Assembly (NCBI RefSeq): GCF_016616425.1
Contig: NZ_CP067101.1
Location: 6,324,001 to 6,388,000 of the forward strand
DNA from: Bradyrhizobium diazoefficiens
GTDB taxonomy: Bacteria; Pseudomonadota; Alphaproteobacteria; Rhizobiales; Xanthobacteraceae
Direction of reading: 5' to 3'
Length of the DNA stretch: 64,000 bases
The notes under the pieces were generated by a model that had not been told where the DNA came from, did not search any database, and saw only the letters and a list, made by a program, of their open reading frames with translations. The translations under genes and the position numbers were made by a program. Numbering within the stretch: position 1 is the first letter of the stretch; every line of letters starts with the position of its first letter. Below, one piece after another: positions 35,870 to 44,061 of the stretch.

Positions 35870-37687
35870 TCATGGCTTACCACCCTGTTGCAGTCTGGTT
35901 TTGCGTTCCCCAGCCCTGCGTACTAATCCGAGCCCGCCATACAAAACGACCGTGAAGGCGATCAGTAGACTTGAAACCGCTGCAATCGTAGGTGTGATTT
36001 CCTCCCGAATTCCTGAATACATCTTGATCGGCAAGGTTATCGTGTTGGGCCCGCTCAGGAACAATGAGAAGATGAATTCGTCAAACGATCCTAGGAATGC
36101 CAAGAATCCGGCGACGATCAACGCTGGACGTATGAGTGGGAGCACGATTCGCCAAATTGTGACGATACGTGACGCCCCCAAACTCGCGGCAGCATGTTCG
36201 AGTCGTATGTTTTGAGCCTGCAGGCTTGCGGCGACAACCAGCACGACTAGCGGCACCGCGCCAATGCTGTGGGCTATAACCAGTCCCAGAGACGTATTGA
36301 CTAGATGCAGTCGCGCAAAGAGGAAGTATGCCCCAAGCGCACTAATGATTCCCGGCACGATGATCGGAGCGAGCAGAAGCTGGTATCCGACCCGACGCAT
36401 CAGGGGACCGCCGCGCACGAGTGCCATAGCCGCCGCGGTTCCTACTGCAACACTAAGGAGCGCCGTCGGCACGGCGACAACAAAACTCTGCGAAGTTGCT
36501 GCGATCCATGAGCCGCCCATAAAATAAGCCTCATACCACTGCAACGAGAAGCCGGGAGGAGGAAAGTCTAGGAATCTGGAAGAGCTGAAAGATATCGGGA
36601 CGATGATAAGAATAGGGCTGACGAGGAATACAGCCACCAGAAGTCCCACGCAATAAAAGAGGGTCTTGCCGACAGCTGCACGTTTCCAAGCCGCAAACAC
36701 TACTGCCGGGACGTAACCGCCGACCGCCCGTGCGGCTTTGGTAGCCAAGTCGATGACCTGAACATACCCGCTCGTTGACCGAATTGCAGTTGAACCCGTT
36801 GGCTGACCGGCTCCGTCTTGTGAACCTAGTAGGCGTTCGGTACCTATGAACTGGTTTGAGATTGCATATAAGAGTAGCGTGATCACGAGCAGCACGGTAG
36901 CCGCGGTGGCCGCAAGTGGCCAATTAAGCGTCACGTTCGCATAAGCGTCGATTTGCATCGAGAGCAAGACTGTGTTCGGACCACCGAGCAGTGCGGGCGT
37001 GATATAGAAGCCAAGCGCGAGTACGAAAACCAGCAGCCCAACTGCGATCACGCCTGGCGCACTCAAAGGAAAGAACACGCGCCAGAAACTCTGGACCGGA
37101 GTGGCTCCGAGCGAGGCAGCTGCGCGCGTCAAAGTGGATGGAATCCCTCTCATTACACTGATGAGCACCAGCACCGTGAAAGGCAAAAGGACATAGACTG
37201 TCCCTACTAGTACACTGAACTGATTATAGATGAGCTCGACCGGCCGTTCGGTCAGGCCGAGTGCCATCAAAAACTGGTTGATTACGCCAAAGCGCCCGAG
37301 GAGGACCATCCAAGCATAGGCACGCACGAGATAGCTCGTAAAGAACGGCAACAGAACCGCAAGCAACAGCGGCCCGGCTACCCAAGTACGTGCTGAGACG
37401 ATCCAGAAGGCAAGCGGATAGCCCAACAGAAGGCAGATCAGGGTAATTTTTATTGCCAGCTCAAATGTACGGGCAAGGATCAGCCAGTTCGTAGGTTCCC
37501 CCAGGTACTCTTGGAAATGCGCCAGGGTCGGCCCGGGATCGAACAGGCTCAGGGAGAGGAGACTAGCGAGCGGAACGAAGAAGAAGACGCCCAACAGAAA
37601 CGCGGCCGGAGCAAGCAAGAGAGAAGTTTCGCGATTGCGGACTGGCCACGCGATGGCCGATCTCATGGCATAGAAAAAGACAGTCAT
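35870..37687 (-). CDS. Fused PotB-PotC ABC permease
   Basis: 605 residues from ATG 37687, overlapping the potD stop (TAATG). The first half (to about residue 290) is a PotB-type permease: LLAPAAFLLGVFFFVPLASL, LPFFTSYLVRAYAWMVLLGR, and the EAA-like loop RAAASLGATPVQSFWRVFFP. A linker precedes a PotC-type half: PISFSSSRFLDFPPPGFSLQ, LLAPIIVPGIISALGAYFLF, and its own EAA loop EHAAASLGASRIVTIWRIVL. In most bacteria these are separate proteins; here one polypeptide would form the whole membrane channel. About 12 membrane segments are expected. Confidence 0.9.
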   Translation of the reverse strand: MTVFFYAMRSAIAWPVRNRETSLLLAPAAFLLGVFFFVPLASLLSLSLFDPGPTLAHFQEYLGEPTNWLILARTFELAIKITLICLLLGYPLAFWIVSARTWVAGPLLLAVLLPFFTSYLVRAYAWMVLLGRFGVINQFLMALGLTERPVELIYNQFSVLVGTVYVLLPFTVLVLISVMRGIPSTLTRAAASLGATPVQSFWRVFFPLSAPGVIAVGLLVFVLALGFYITPALLGGPNTVLLSMQIDAYANVTLNWPLAATAATVLLVITLLLYAISNQFIGTERLLGSQDGAGQPTGSTAIRSTSGYVQVIDLATKAARAVGGYVPAVVFAAWKRAAVGKTLFYCVGLLVAVFLVSPILIIVPISFSSSRFLDFPPPGFSLQWYEAYFMGGSWIAATSQSFVVAVPTALLSVAVGTAAAMALVRGGPLMRRVGYQLLLAPIIVPGIISALGAYFLFARLHLVNTSLGLVIAHSIGAVPLVVLVVAASLQAQNIRLEHAAASLGASRIVTIWRIVLPLIRPALIVAGFLAFLGSFDEFIFSLFLSGPNTITLPIKMYSGIREEITPTIAAVSSLLIAFTVVLYGGLGLVRRAGERKTRLQQGGKP

Positions 37688-38793
37688 TAGCTGGCTACCC
37701 ATTTGGTCCAGCGCTCGACAAGCACTTCGCCGTTAGACTTGCCAGAGGAGGACTGGGCACCCCAGTATTCCAGATTGCGAAAGAATTGCTTGTCAAGGTT
37801 CTCGGGTGCCGTCGGCAACTGGGCGGCAATCTTGGAGTCGATGTATTTAAAGGCGGCGCGATTAAACGGACCATAAAAGATGAGATTGTTAAGACGAGCT
37901 TGCGCCTGCGCGGTGGCCTGGTAGGCAACAAACCGCATGGCGGCTGCCCGCTTTTTCGTACCCTTCGGCACCACCCAGTAATTGGGGGAAAGCTCGCCTT
38001 CATTCCATTCGTAATCGACGGGGGCACCTAGGGTCCTAAGGGATTCCATGCGACCATTGAATGCGGAACACATCGCGACCTGACGATTCGATAGGAGCTG
38101 CCCCGGTTCGGCTCCAACAGTCCAGAATTTTGTTATGTGCGGCTTAATACGATCGAGCGACGCAAACGCCTTCTCGAGGTCGATCGGGTACAGCTTGTCC
38201 TTCGGAACCCCGGCGGCCAGCAACGCAAATTCGATTGAAGACGCACCTGCTCTGAGTGAGCGCGGCCCGGGAAACTTGCTGGCGTCCCAAAACTCGGCCC
38301 ATGAGCGCGGGCGCGGCTTGTCGGCCGGGTATTCGGCCGTTGAGAAGCCCATTATGGTGCTGTAGACGTACGATCCTACGGCATATTTCGCCTTTGCTCC
38401 AGGCAGCAGGTTGTCCAGCGTTTCCTTGTCGAACGCCCCATAGTCGATTTCTTCGACATACTTGGCTGCATCCGATCTAAACGCGAAGTCCGATAGCTCG
38501 ACCGCATCCAATGCTACATTGTTGCTATCGACCTGCGCCTTGAGCTTCGCTCCGTCGGCCGGAGACAGGTAAGTCACCTTGATGCCGGTCTCGCGCTGGA
38601 AAGGATCAATCACCGCTTTGCGGAACGCCTCCTCATACGATCCACCGCCGGAAACCAGCACTAAACTCGATGCTTGCGCCCGCAGAACACCCGGAGCGCT
38701 GATTGCAAGCGCCGCTCCGCCCGCCGCGGCACCCATTCCCATCAGCGCCTGACGTCGGGTCGGCCACGTAGTGTTGTTGGTCTCGTACCTCAT
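37687..38793 (-). CDS. PotD-like periplasmic substrate-binding protein
   Basis: 368 residues with a Tat-type signal: TRRQALMGMGAAAGGAALAI, probable cleavage after VLRAQA. The mature part is a family 1/13 binding protein of spermidine/putrescine type: LVLVSGGGSYEEAFRKAVID, PFQRETGIKVTYLSPADGAK, NNVALDAVELSDFAF, PRSWAEFWDASKFPGPRSLR. The ligand could be a polyamine, an amine conjugate or an opine. Start and stop overlap potA and potBC as TAATG, so the three are tightly coupled. Confidence 0.9.
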   Translation of the reverse strand: MRYETNNTTWPTRRQALMGMGAAAGGAALAISAPGVLRAQASSLVLVSGGGSYEEAFRKAVIDPFQRETGIKVTYLSPADGAKLKAQVDSNNVALDAVELSDFAFRSDAAKYVEEIDYGAFDKETLDNLLPGAKAKYAVGSYVYSTIMGFSTAEYPADKPRPRSWAEFWDASKFPGPRSLRAGASSIEFALLAAGVPKDKLYPIDLEKAFASLDRIKPHITKFWTVGAEPGQLLSNRQVAMCSAFNGRMESLRTLGAPVDYEWNEGELSPNYWVVPKGTKKRAAAMRFVAYQATAQAQARLNNLIFYGPFNRAAFKYIDSKIAAQLPTAPENLDKQFFRNLEYWGAQSSSGKSNGEVLVERWTKWVAS

Positions 38794-40007
38794 TAGCTTC
38801 CTCCGCCTGAAAGGCTGGATGATGAAGACAGAATTGCCATTCGATTTTCAGCCGTGGTCACGGACAACGAAGCCGACCGGGCTTCGTGCGCCTCGGTTAC
38901 ACCTTGGCTTGCGGCTTTCGTCTCCTCGCAAAGGAGACGTCCATCCCGCGCATCCCAACCAATCCTCACCAGTTCGTCGACCCGAAACCGCGGTGAGGAG
39001 GCGTGGCGCGGAGCTGCTACGGTGATATGCACCAGAGGAGCAGCGCGCAAACGGATCCGGTACTTGACGACGTTTCCGCAATAATTGGCCTCTTGGATCA
39101 CGCCTTCGAGTTCGTTGTCAGCGCGGGCCCCGCCAACAAGAGGAATGATCTTTTCGGGCCGGATCATGAGCGTCACAGATCCCATTCGGCGCTCGAACCC
39201 CTGCGACGTCGAACGAACCTGCACGCCAGCCACATCGAGGAGGAGGCCACTATCAGCCTTTCCAACCAGATGAGCCTCGAGGAAGTTGGACTCGCCAATG
39301 AAGCTCGCGACAAATCGGGTTCGAGGGGCCTCGTAGAGGTCTTCCGGCGCTCCGATCTGCTCGACTTTACCCTCGTTCATCACAACTATCCGATCAGACA
39401 TTGTGAGCGCTTCGCCCTGGTCGTGGGTGACAAAGACCATGGTCGTTCCCAGAGATTTCTGAAGATGCTTCAATTCCAGCTGCATGCGCTCTCGAAGCTG
39501 CTTGTCAAGCGCACCGAGGGGCTCATCCAAGAGAACTACGCCTGGGCGGAACACAAGCGCGCGTGCCAACGCAACTCGCTGCTGCTGACCGCCGGACAGT
39601 TCGTGAGGCATGCGACGTTCGTAGCCACTGAGCTGAACAAGCTCGAGCGCTTCAGCGACACCGGCGCGAAGCTCGGACCCGGATACTCCGCGCATCTTCA
39701 GCGCAAACGCCACGTTCTCGAAAACGTTAAAATGGGGAAACAGCGCGTAGTTCTGGAACACGACTCCGATATTGCGCTTGTGCACGGGCAGCCCCGTTAG
39801 GGGTCGAGCACCGACAAAGATCTGACCAGCGGTTGGCGTCGCGAACCCCGCGATCATCATCAGCGTGGTCGTTTTGCCGGATCCACTAGGCCCGAGAAAT
39901 GAAACAAACTCGCCAGGCTCAATCTGGACCGAGACGTCATGGACCGCTTGTACGCCGCCGTACTGCTTACCAAGCCTCTCTAATCGCAGCGCTTCACCGC
40001 CGGCCAT
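38793..40007 (-). CDS. PotA-like ABC transporter ATPase
   Basis: 404 residues from ATG 40007 (MAGGEALRLERLGKQYGG), with a G-rich site upstream. Walker A GPSGSGKTTTL, Q-loop VFQNYALFPHF, signature LSGGQQQRVALARAL, Walker B VVLLDEPLGALD, H-loop VFVTHDQGEA, and a C-terminal TOBE domain (VTLMIRPEKI onward). All motifs are intact, unlike the chimera at 22065. First gene of the minus-strand transport operon and divergent from iclR, which probably controls it. Confidence 0.92.
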   Translation of the reverse strand: MAGGEALRLERLGKQYGGVQAVHDVSVQIEPGEFVSFLGPSGSGKTTTLMMIAGFATPTAGQIFVGARPLTGLPVHKRNIGVVFQNYALFPHFNVFENVAFALKMRGVSGSELRAGVAEALELVQLSGYERRMPHELSGGQQQRVALARALVFRPGVVLLDEPLGALDKQLRERMQLELKHLQKSLGTTMVFVTHDQGEALTMSDRIVVMNEGKVEQIGAPEDLYEAPRTRFVASFIGESNFLEAHLVGKADSGLLLDVAGVQVRSTSQGFERRMGSVTLMIRPEKIIPLVGGARADNELEGVIQEANYCGNVVKYRIRLRAAPLVHITVAAPRHASSPRFRVDELVRIGWDARDGRLLCEETKAASQGVTEAHEARSASLSVTTAENRMAILSSSSSLSGGGS

Positions 40008-40024
40008 CCGCCCCCCCCAAACAT

Positions 40025-40078
40025 GTTGCAAATAACGCAACGCTGTTGCATAATGTGACAGGCGTATGAATGCCTGTC
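40025..40078. promoter_or_regulatory. Operator candidates between potA and iclR
   Basis: GTTGC-AAATAAC-GCAAC (40025-40041) with a further GTTGC at 40045, and a perfect inverted repeat GACAGGC-N8-GCCTGTC (40057-40078). They fill the 93-bp divergent gap, where an IclR regulator would act on both genes. Confidence 0.6.
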
Positions 40079-40100
40079 AAGTGGAGCTGAGGTATTTTCG

Positions 40101-40904
40101 ATGAATTCTGGCAAAAACCACGATCGCGACCGAGCCCGCGGTGAGGTTACGACCGTGCAACGCGCGTTGGATCTGCTGAGGGTTGTCGGCGCGAGTGAGA
40201 GGTCGATCGGCGTAAACGAGATCGCGCGCAGGCTGGGAAAGCATGTAAGCGCAGTTTCAAGGACCCTGGCGACTCTCGAGCACAACGGATTTGTCGAACG
40301 TGACGCCGAAACTGGACGGTTTGTTCTCGGAGTTGAGCTGATCGCGCTAGCGAGCAGACTTCTTGCTGAGCTTGACGTAGTCAGTGTGGCGCGACCCTAT
40401 CTCGAGGAGCTTGCCGACAGATCGATGGAAACGGCCTCACTAAGCCTTTGGAACAAGACGGAGGCAATCAACATCGAGCATGTACTTGGCCCCGGGTCGA
40501 TTAAGCATGTCGCTGCACCAGGGCGTCGCAACCCAGCGCATTGCACGGCTACTGGAAAAGCCATGCTGTCGCAAATGCCTGGCTCGACCCTGGAAGAGGT
40601 TTTGGCACTCGGCCTCGAATCCTATACGGACCGCACGATCACTGAGGCGAGCGCGCTAGAACGCGAGCTGTGCTACATTCGCGACCGAGGATATGCGCTG
40701 AATGTGGGAGAGTTTATTCCCGAGATCGCCTCTATCGCGGCCGTCATCCACGATCGGAGGGGACGAGCTACCGCCGCAATTGCCGTCACCATGCCGGTCT
40801 TTCATTTTACTCAGCAAAGTGAACGGCAGCTGGCGCCTCTTGTTGTGAATGCGGCGGCGGCGATCTCCCGGCGTCTCGGCCATCGCGATACTCAGCCGAC
40901 ATAA
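40101..40904 (+). CDS. IclR-family transcriptional regulator
   Basis: 267 residues from ATG 40101. Winged-helix N-terminus (TTVQRALDLLRVVGASERSI, VNEIARRLGKHVSAVSRTLA, LEHNGFVERD) and C-terminal effector domain (PAHCTATGKAMLSQMPG, RDRGYALNVGEFIPEIASIA, PVFHFTQQSE). IclR regulators respond to small organic acids or catabolic intermediates. Divergent from potA, so likely the specific regulator of the uptake and catabolic set. Confidence 0.92.
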   Translation: MNSGKNHDRDRARGEVTTVQRALDLLRVVGASERSIGVNEIARRLGKHVSAVSRTLATLEHNGFVERDAETGRFVLGVELIALASRLLAELDVVSVARPYLEELADRSMETASLSLWNKTEAINIEHVLGPGSIKHVAAPGRRNPAHCTATGKAMLSQMPGSTLEEVLALGLESYTDRTITEASALERELCYIRDRGYALNVGEFIPEIASIAAVIHDRRGRATAAIAVTMPVFHFTQQSERQLAPLVVNAAAAISRRLGHRDTQPT

Positions 40905-41441
40905 TCAGCCAACCCATGAATTTGCGTGGATGAGAGTAGCAATTGTCGAGGCGAGATCGAGCACCAGATCATCGGGCTTAGCGAGCTAGTCTCTTTTGAA
41001 GTTACGCAACAGCTGCGAGAACGCCGAAGCAACTCCGCGCTTCTGAAGCGGTAAATAAATAAATGCTACATTCCTGTGTATCTCGCCGACTACACCGGTA
41101 TGACGCGGTGCATGCCGCTGAACGACTCATGGAGCTTAATTGAAGGGGTGCCTGACCGAGGGCATCTCCTTTGCGGCGCCTATTCATACTTGGCAAGTTG
41201 CCGTTTGGCGGGCATAGCTCCAGGCGCGCGGCTCAATGCATGTGAAAGCCCGATACACAAACAACATGGGTGAGTGCCGCAAGAATCTTGTCGACAGTCC
41301 AGCGACATAGTTCAGTTTCTCGACGGTATCACCGTGCTCTCATCGAGCCGTGGTGAGCAAAAGTTCAAAAAATATCACCGAGGAAGAACTCGATCCGGCG
41401 ACGGTATCGGCGGGAGTCATCCCAGCCCCATTCAACAATCT
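40905..41441. other. Gap without a recognised gene
   Basis: About 540 bp between iclR and the GlxA-type regulator, both of which end here. Short ORFs show no family match. Confidence 0.4.
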
Positions 41442-42425
41442 CTAAACGTTAGATCGCGAGGCAGTTAAACACGGTCGGCGCTCGTTTTTTGGGGTCTTAC
41501 CGAACAAGGCTACATAGACGCGTGAAAAGTGTGATGCGCTGGAAAAACCCGCGGCGAGCGCGATCTCTGAAACGGAAAGCGGGCTCTGCTGCAGCAATCG
41601 TCGCGCGTGAGCCAGGCGCAAATTTCGATAGACCTTCGAATATCCTGCATTCAGGTGTTCGGAGAAAAGGCGGTCTAGGTGGCGCTGGCTGACGCCCGCG
41701 TAGATGGCCATCTGGCTACGATCCAGCGGCTGCTCGATCGCAGCCTCCATCTTCTCCAAAATGTTCAGCAGGACGGGGTGGTTCACACGAAAGCGCTCCG
41801 CCGCCGAAGCTCGCTGGGGCGCGGCCGGCTCGGCTACCGCAGTGTGAAGATACCAATCGCTGACGCGTCGGGCAAAATCTTCGCCCATCCGGTCGGCGAT
41901 GAGGGCATACATCATGTCCAGGGGCGCCACCCCGCCACCGCAGGTGATACGGTTTCCGTCGAGCACGAAGCGGGCCTGTCTTGGAGCAAGATGAGGAAAG
42001 GCCTCGATGAGAGCCGCCGCGTGCTCCCAGTGAACGGTAAAATCCCGCCCGTCGAGTAGCCCTGCTGCCGCCAGTATGTAAGGTCCGCCTGAAATTCCGC
42101 CCAACCGCACGCCGCTTCGGGCCAGGTAACGAAGGGCCGCATAAAGCGCGGGAGATCCCGAGGTTGAAGGGTTGCCACCTGCGCAGACGAAAATCGTGTG
42201 CAGCGGCGATTGATCGAGACGCTCGCAAGGGACAACGGCTCCCGATGAACTCGCAACCGCCGCTCCATCCAGGGATAGCGGCCTGACATGGTAGAGAGAC
42301 CGGCCGGCAAGTAGGTTGGCAGCGCGCAAAGGCTCGGTCGCGGAGGCATACGACATCAGCGCAAAACCGGGCAGCAACAGGAAACCCATGGTTTGCGTCA
42401 ATTTGCTGCTGCTTGGCTGACTCAT
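41442..42425 (-). CDS. GlxA/GbdR-like AraC-family regulator
   Basis: 327 residues from ATG 42425. N-terminal DJ-1/PfpI-like domain (MGFLLLPGFALMSYASATEP, GGISGGPYILAAAGLLDGRD) and C-terminal AraC HTH (QMAIYAGVSQRHLDRLFSEH, SVSEIALAAGFSSASHFSRV). Relatives control glycine betaine, dimethylglycine, sarcosine or carnitine catabolism. Divergent from the sox operon, so very likely its activator. The last residues after FGKTPKNERR may be slightly altered. Confidence 0.9.
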   Translation of the reverse strand: MSQPSSSKLTQTMGFLLLPGFALMSYASATEPLRAANLLAGRSLYHVRPLSLDGAAVASSSGAVVPCERLDQSPLHTIFVCAGGNPSTSGSPALYAALRYLARSGVRLGGISGGPYILAAAGLLDGRDFTVHWEHAAALIEAFPHLAPRQARFVLDGNRITCGGGVAPLDMMYALIADRMGEDFARRVSDWYLHTAVAEPAAPQRASAAERFRVNHPVLLNILEKMEAAIEQPLDRSQMAIYAGVSQRHLDRLFSEHLNAGYSKVYRNLRLAHARRLLQQSPLSVSEIALAAGFSSASHFSRVYVALFGKTPKNERRPCLTASRSNV

Positions 42426-42512
42426 GGCCGCTATGTGTCTTTTTGTGTCTCTCCTGTGAAATTTTGACCTGAAAATCGTCGCTATACAAGGCCGAACGAC
42501 GTGGAACACACC

Positions 42513-43763
42513 ATGCGCTACTCAGCCATCTCCATTTTCCTGAACGGTCTTCGCGGCAACACGGCATGGAAGCCTGCATGGCGCGCCCCGAAGCCCAAGC
42601 CGCATTATGACGTGATTATCATCGGCGGTGGCGGGCACGGTCTCGCGACCGCCTATTATCTCGCCAAGGAATTCGGGATCCGCAACGTTGCGGTCCTGGA
42701 AAAGAATTACATCGGTTCGGGCAATGTTGGACGCAACACGACGATCATTCGCTCGAACTACCTGCTGCCAGGCAACATTCCATTCTACGAACTTTCCATG
42801 AAACTGTGGGAGGGGCTGGAGCAGGACTTCAACTTCAACGCCATGGTCTCGCAGCGCGGCGTGTTGAATCTCTTCCATTCCGACGCCCAGCGCGACGCCT
42901 ATGTGCGGCGCGGCAATGCCATGCGGCTGCACGGCGTCGATGCCGACTTGCTGGACCGGACGCAGGTTAGGGAGATGCTTCCCTTCCTCGACTTCGACAA
43001 CGCCCGCTTCCCGATCCAGGGCAGCCTTATCCAGCGGCGCGGCGGCACGGTGCGCCATGACGGCGTCGCGTGGGGCTATGCGCGCGGTGCCGACTCGATG
43101 GGTGTCGACATCATCCAGGAATGCGAAGTGACCGGCATCCGCCGCGGAAATGGAAAGGTGAACGGCGTCGAGACCTCCAAGGGCTTCATCGGCTGCCGCA
43201 AGCTTGCCGTTGCCGTGGCCGGGAATTCGTCCCAGGTGGCCGCGATGGCGGACATGAAACTTCCGATCGAAAGCCACGTGCTTCAGGCTTTCGTCTCCGA
43301 AGGTCTGAAGCCCTTCATCGATTGCGTGGTCACCTTCGGCGCCGGCCATTTCTACGTCTCTCAATCCGACAAGGGCGGCCTCGTCTTCGGCGGCGACATC
43401 GACGGTTACAATTCCTATGCCCAACGCGGCAATCTCGCCACCGTCGAACACGTCATCGAAGCCGGCAAGGCGATGATCCCGGCTATCTCACGGGTGCGCG
43501 TGCTGCGCTCGTGGGGCGGCATCATGGACATGAGCATGGACGGCACGCCGATCATCGACCGTACCCATATCGACAATCTCTACCTCAATGCTGGCTGGTG
43601 CTACGGCGGCTTCAAGGCAACACCCGGCTCCGGCTTCTGCTTCGCCCACCTCATCGCCAGAAATGAACCGCACGCCGTGACGCGGGAAATGCGTCTCGAC
43701 CGGTTCGAGCGCGGGTATCTGGTCGACGAAAAGGGCCAGGGTGCCCAACCAAATCTGCACTGA
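42513..43763 (+). CDS. soxB: Sarcosine oxidase subunit beta
   Basis: 416 residues from ATG 42513; a GTG at 42501 is less likely. FAD-binding YDVIIIGGGGHGLATAYYLA, then VLEKNYIGSGNVGRNTTIIR with the region that attaches FMN in heterotetrameric enzymes, and MDGTPIIDRTHIDNLYLNAG near the C-terminus. The heterotetramer demethylates sarcosine to glycine, H2O2 and 5,10-methylene-THF. First gene of soxBDAG. Length matches the family. Confidence 0.96.
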   Translation: MRYSAISIFLNGLRGNTAWKPAWRAPKPKPHYDVIIIGGGGHGLATAYYLAKEFGIRNVAVLEKNYIGSGNVGRNTTIIRSNYLLPGNIPFYELSMKLWEGLEQDFNFNAMVSQRGVLNLFHSDAQRDAYVRRGNAMRLHGVDADLLDRTQVREMLPFLDFDNARFPIQGSLIQRRGGTVRHDGVAWGYARGADSMGVDIIQECEVTGIRRGNGKVNGVETSKGFIGCRKLAVAVAGNSSQVAAMADMKLPIESHVLQAFVSEGLKPFIDCVVTFGAGHFYVSQSDKGGLVFGGDIDGYNSYAQRGNLATVEHVIEAGKAMIPAISRVRVLRSWGGIMDMSMDGTPIIDRTHIDNLYLNAGWCYGGFKATPGSGFCFAHLIARNEPHAVTREMRLDRFERGYLVDEKGQGAQPNLH

Positions 43764-43788
43764 TTTTCGGGAAAGCAAGGACACCGAA

Positions 43789-44061
43789 ATGGCAAGCCTC
43801 ATCCCCTGCCCCCATTGCGGGCAAAGGCCCAAGGAAGAATTTACAGTGAAGGGTGCGGCACTCGCCCGTCCTGCTGCGGACGCCAGTCGCGAAGCGTGGT
43901 TCGACCATGTCTATCTGCGTGAGAATCCGCGAGGCCGCTACGATGAACATTGGCACCACACCTCCGGCTGCCGCCGCTGGCTGGTGGTGACGCGCGACAC
44001 AGCGACCCATGAGATTGCAGGCGCACGTGACACCGCCGCTCGTACGGAGACGGCGAAATGA
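43789..44061 (+). CDS. soxD: Sarcosine oxidase subunit delta
   Basis: 90 residues: MASLIPCPHCGQRPKEEFTV, with a zinc-binding Cys pair and, near the C-terminus, HWHHTSGCRRWLVVTRDT with His and Cys ligands. Small structural subunit of heterotetrameric sarcosine oxidase. Its stop overlaps the soxA ATG (ATGA). Confidence 0.94.
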   Translation: MASLIPCPHCGQRPKEEFTVKGAALARPAADASREAWFDHVYLRENPRGRYDEHWHHTSGCRRWLVVTRDTATHEIAGARDTAARTETAK

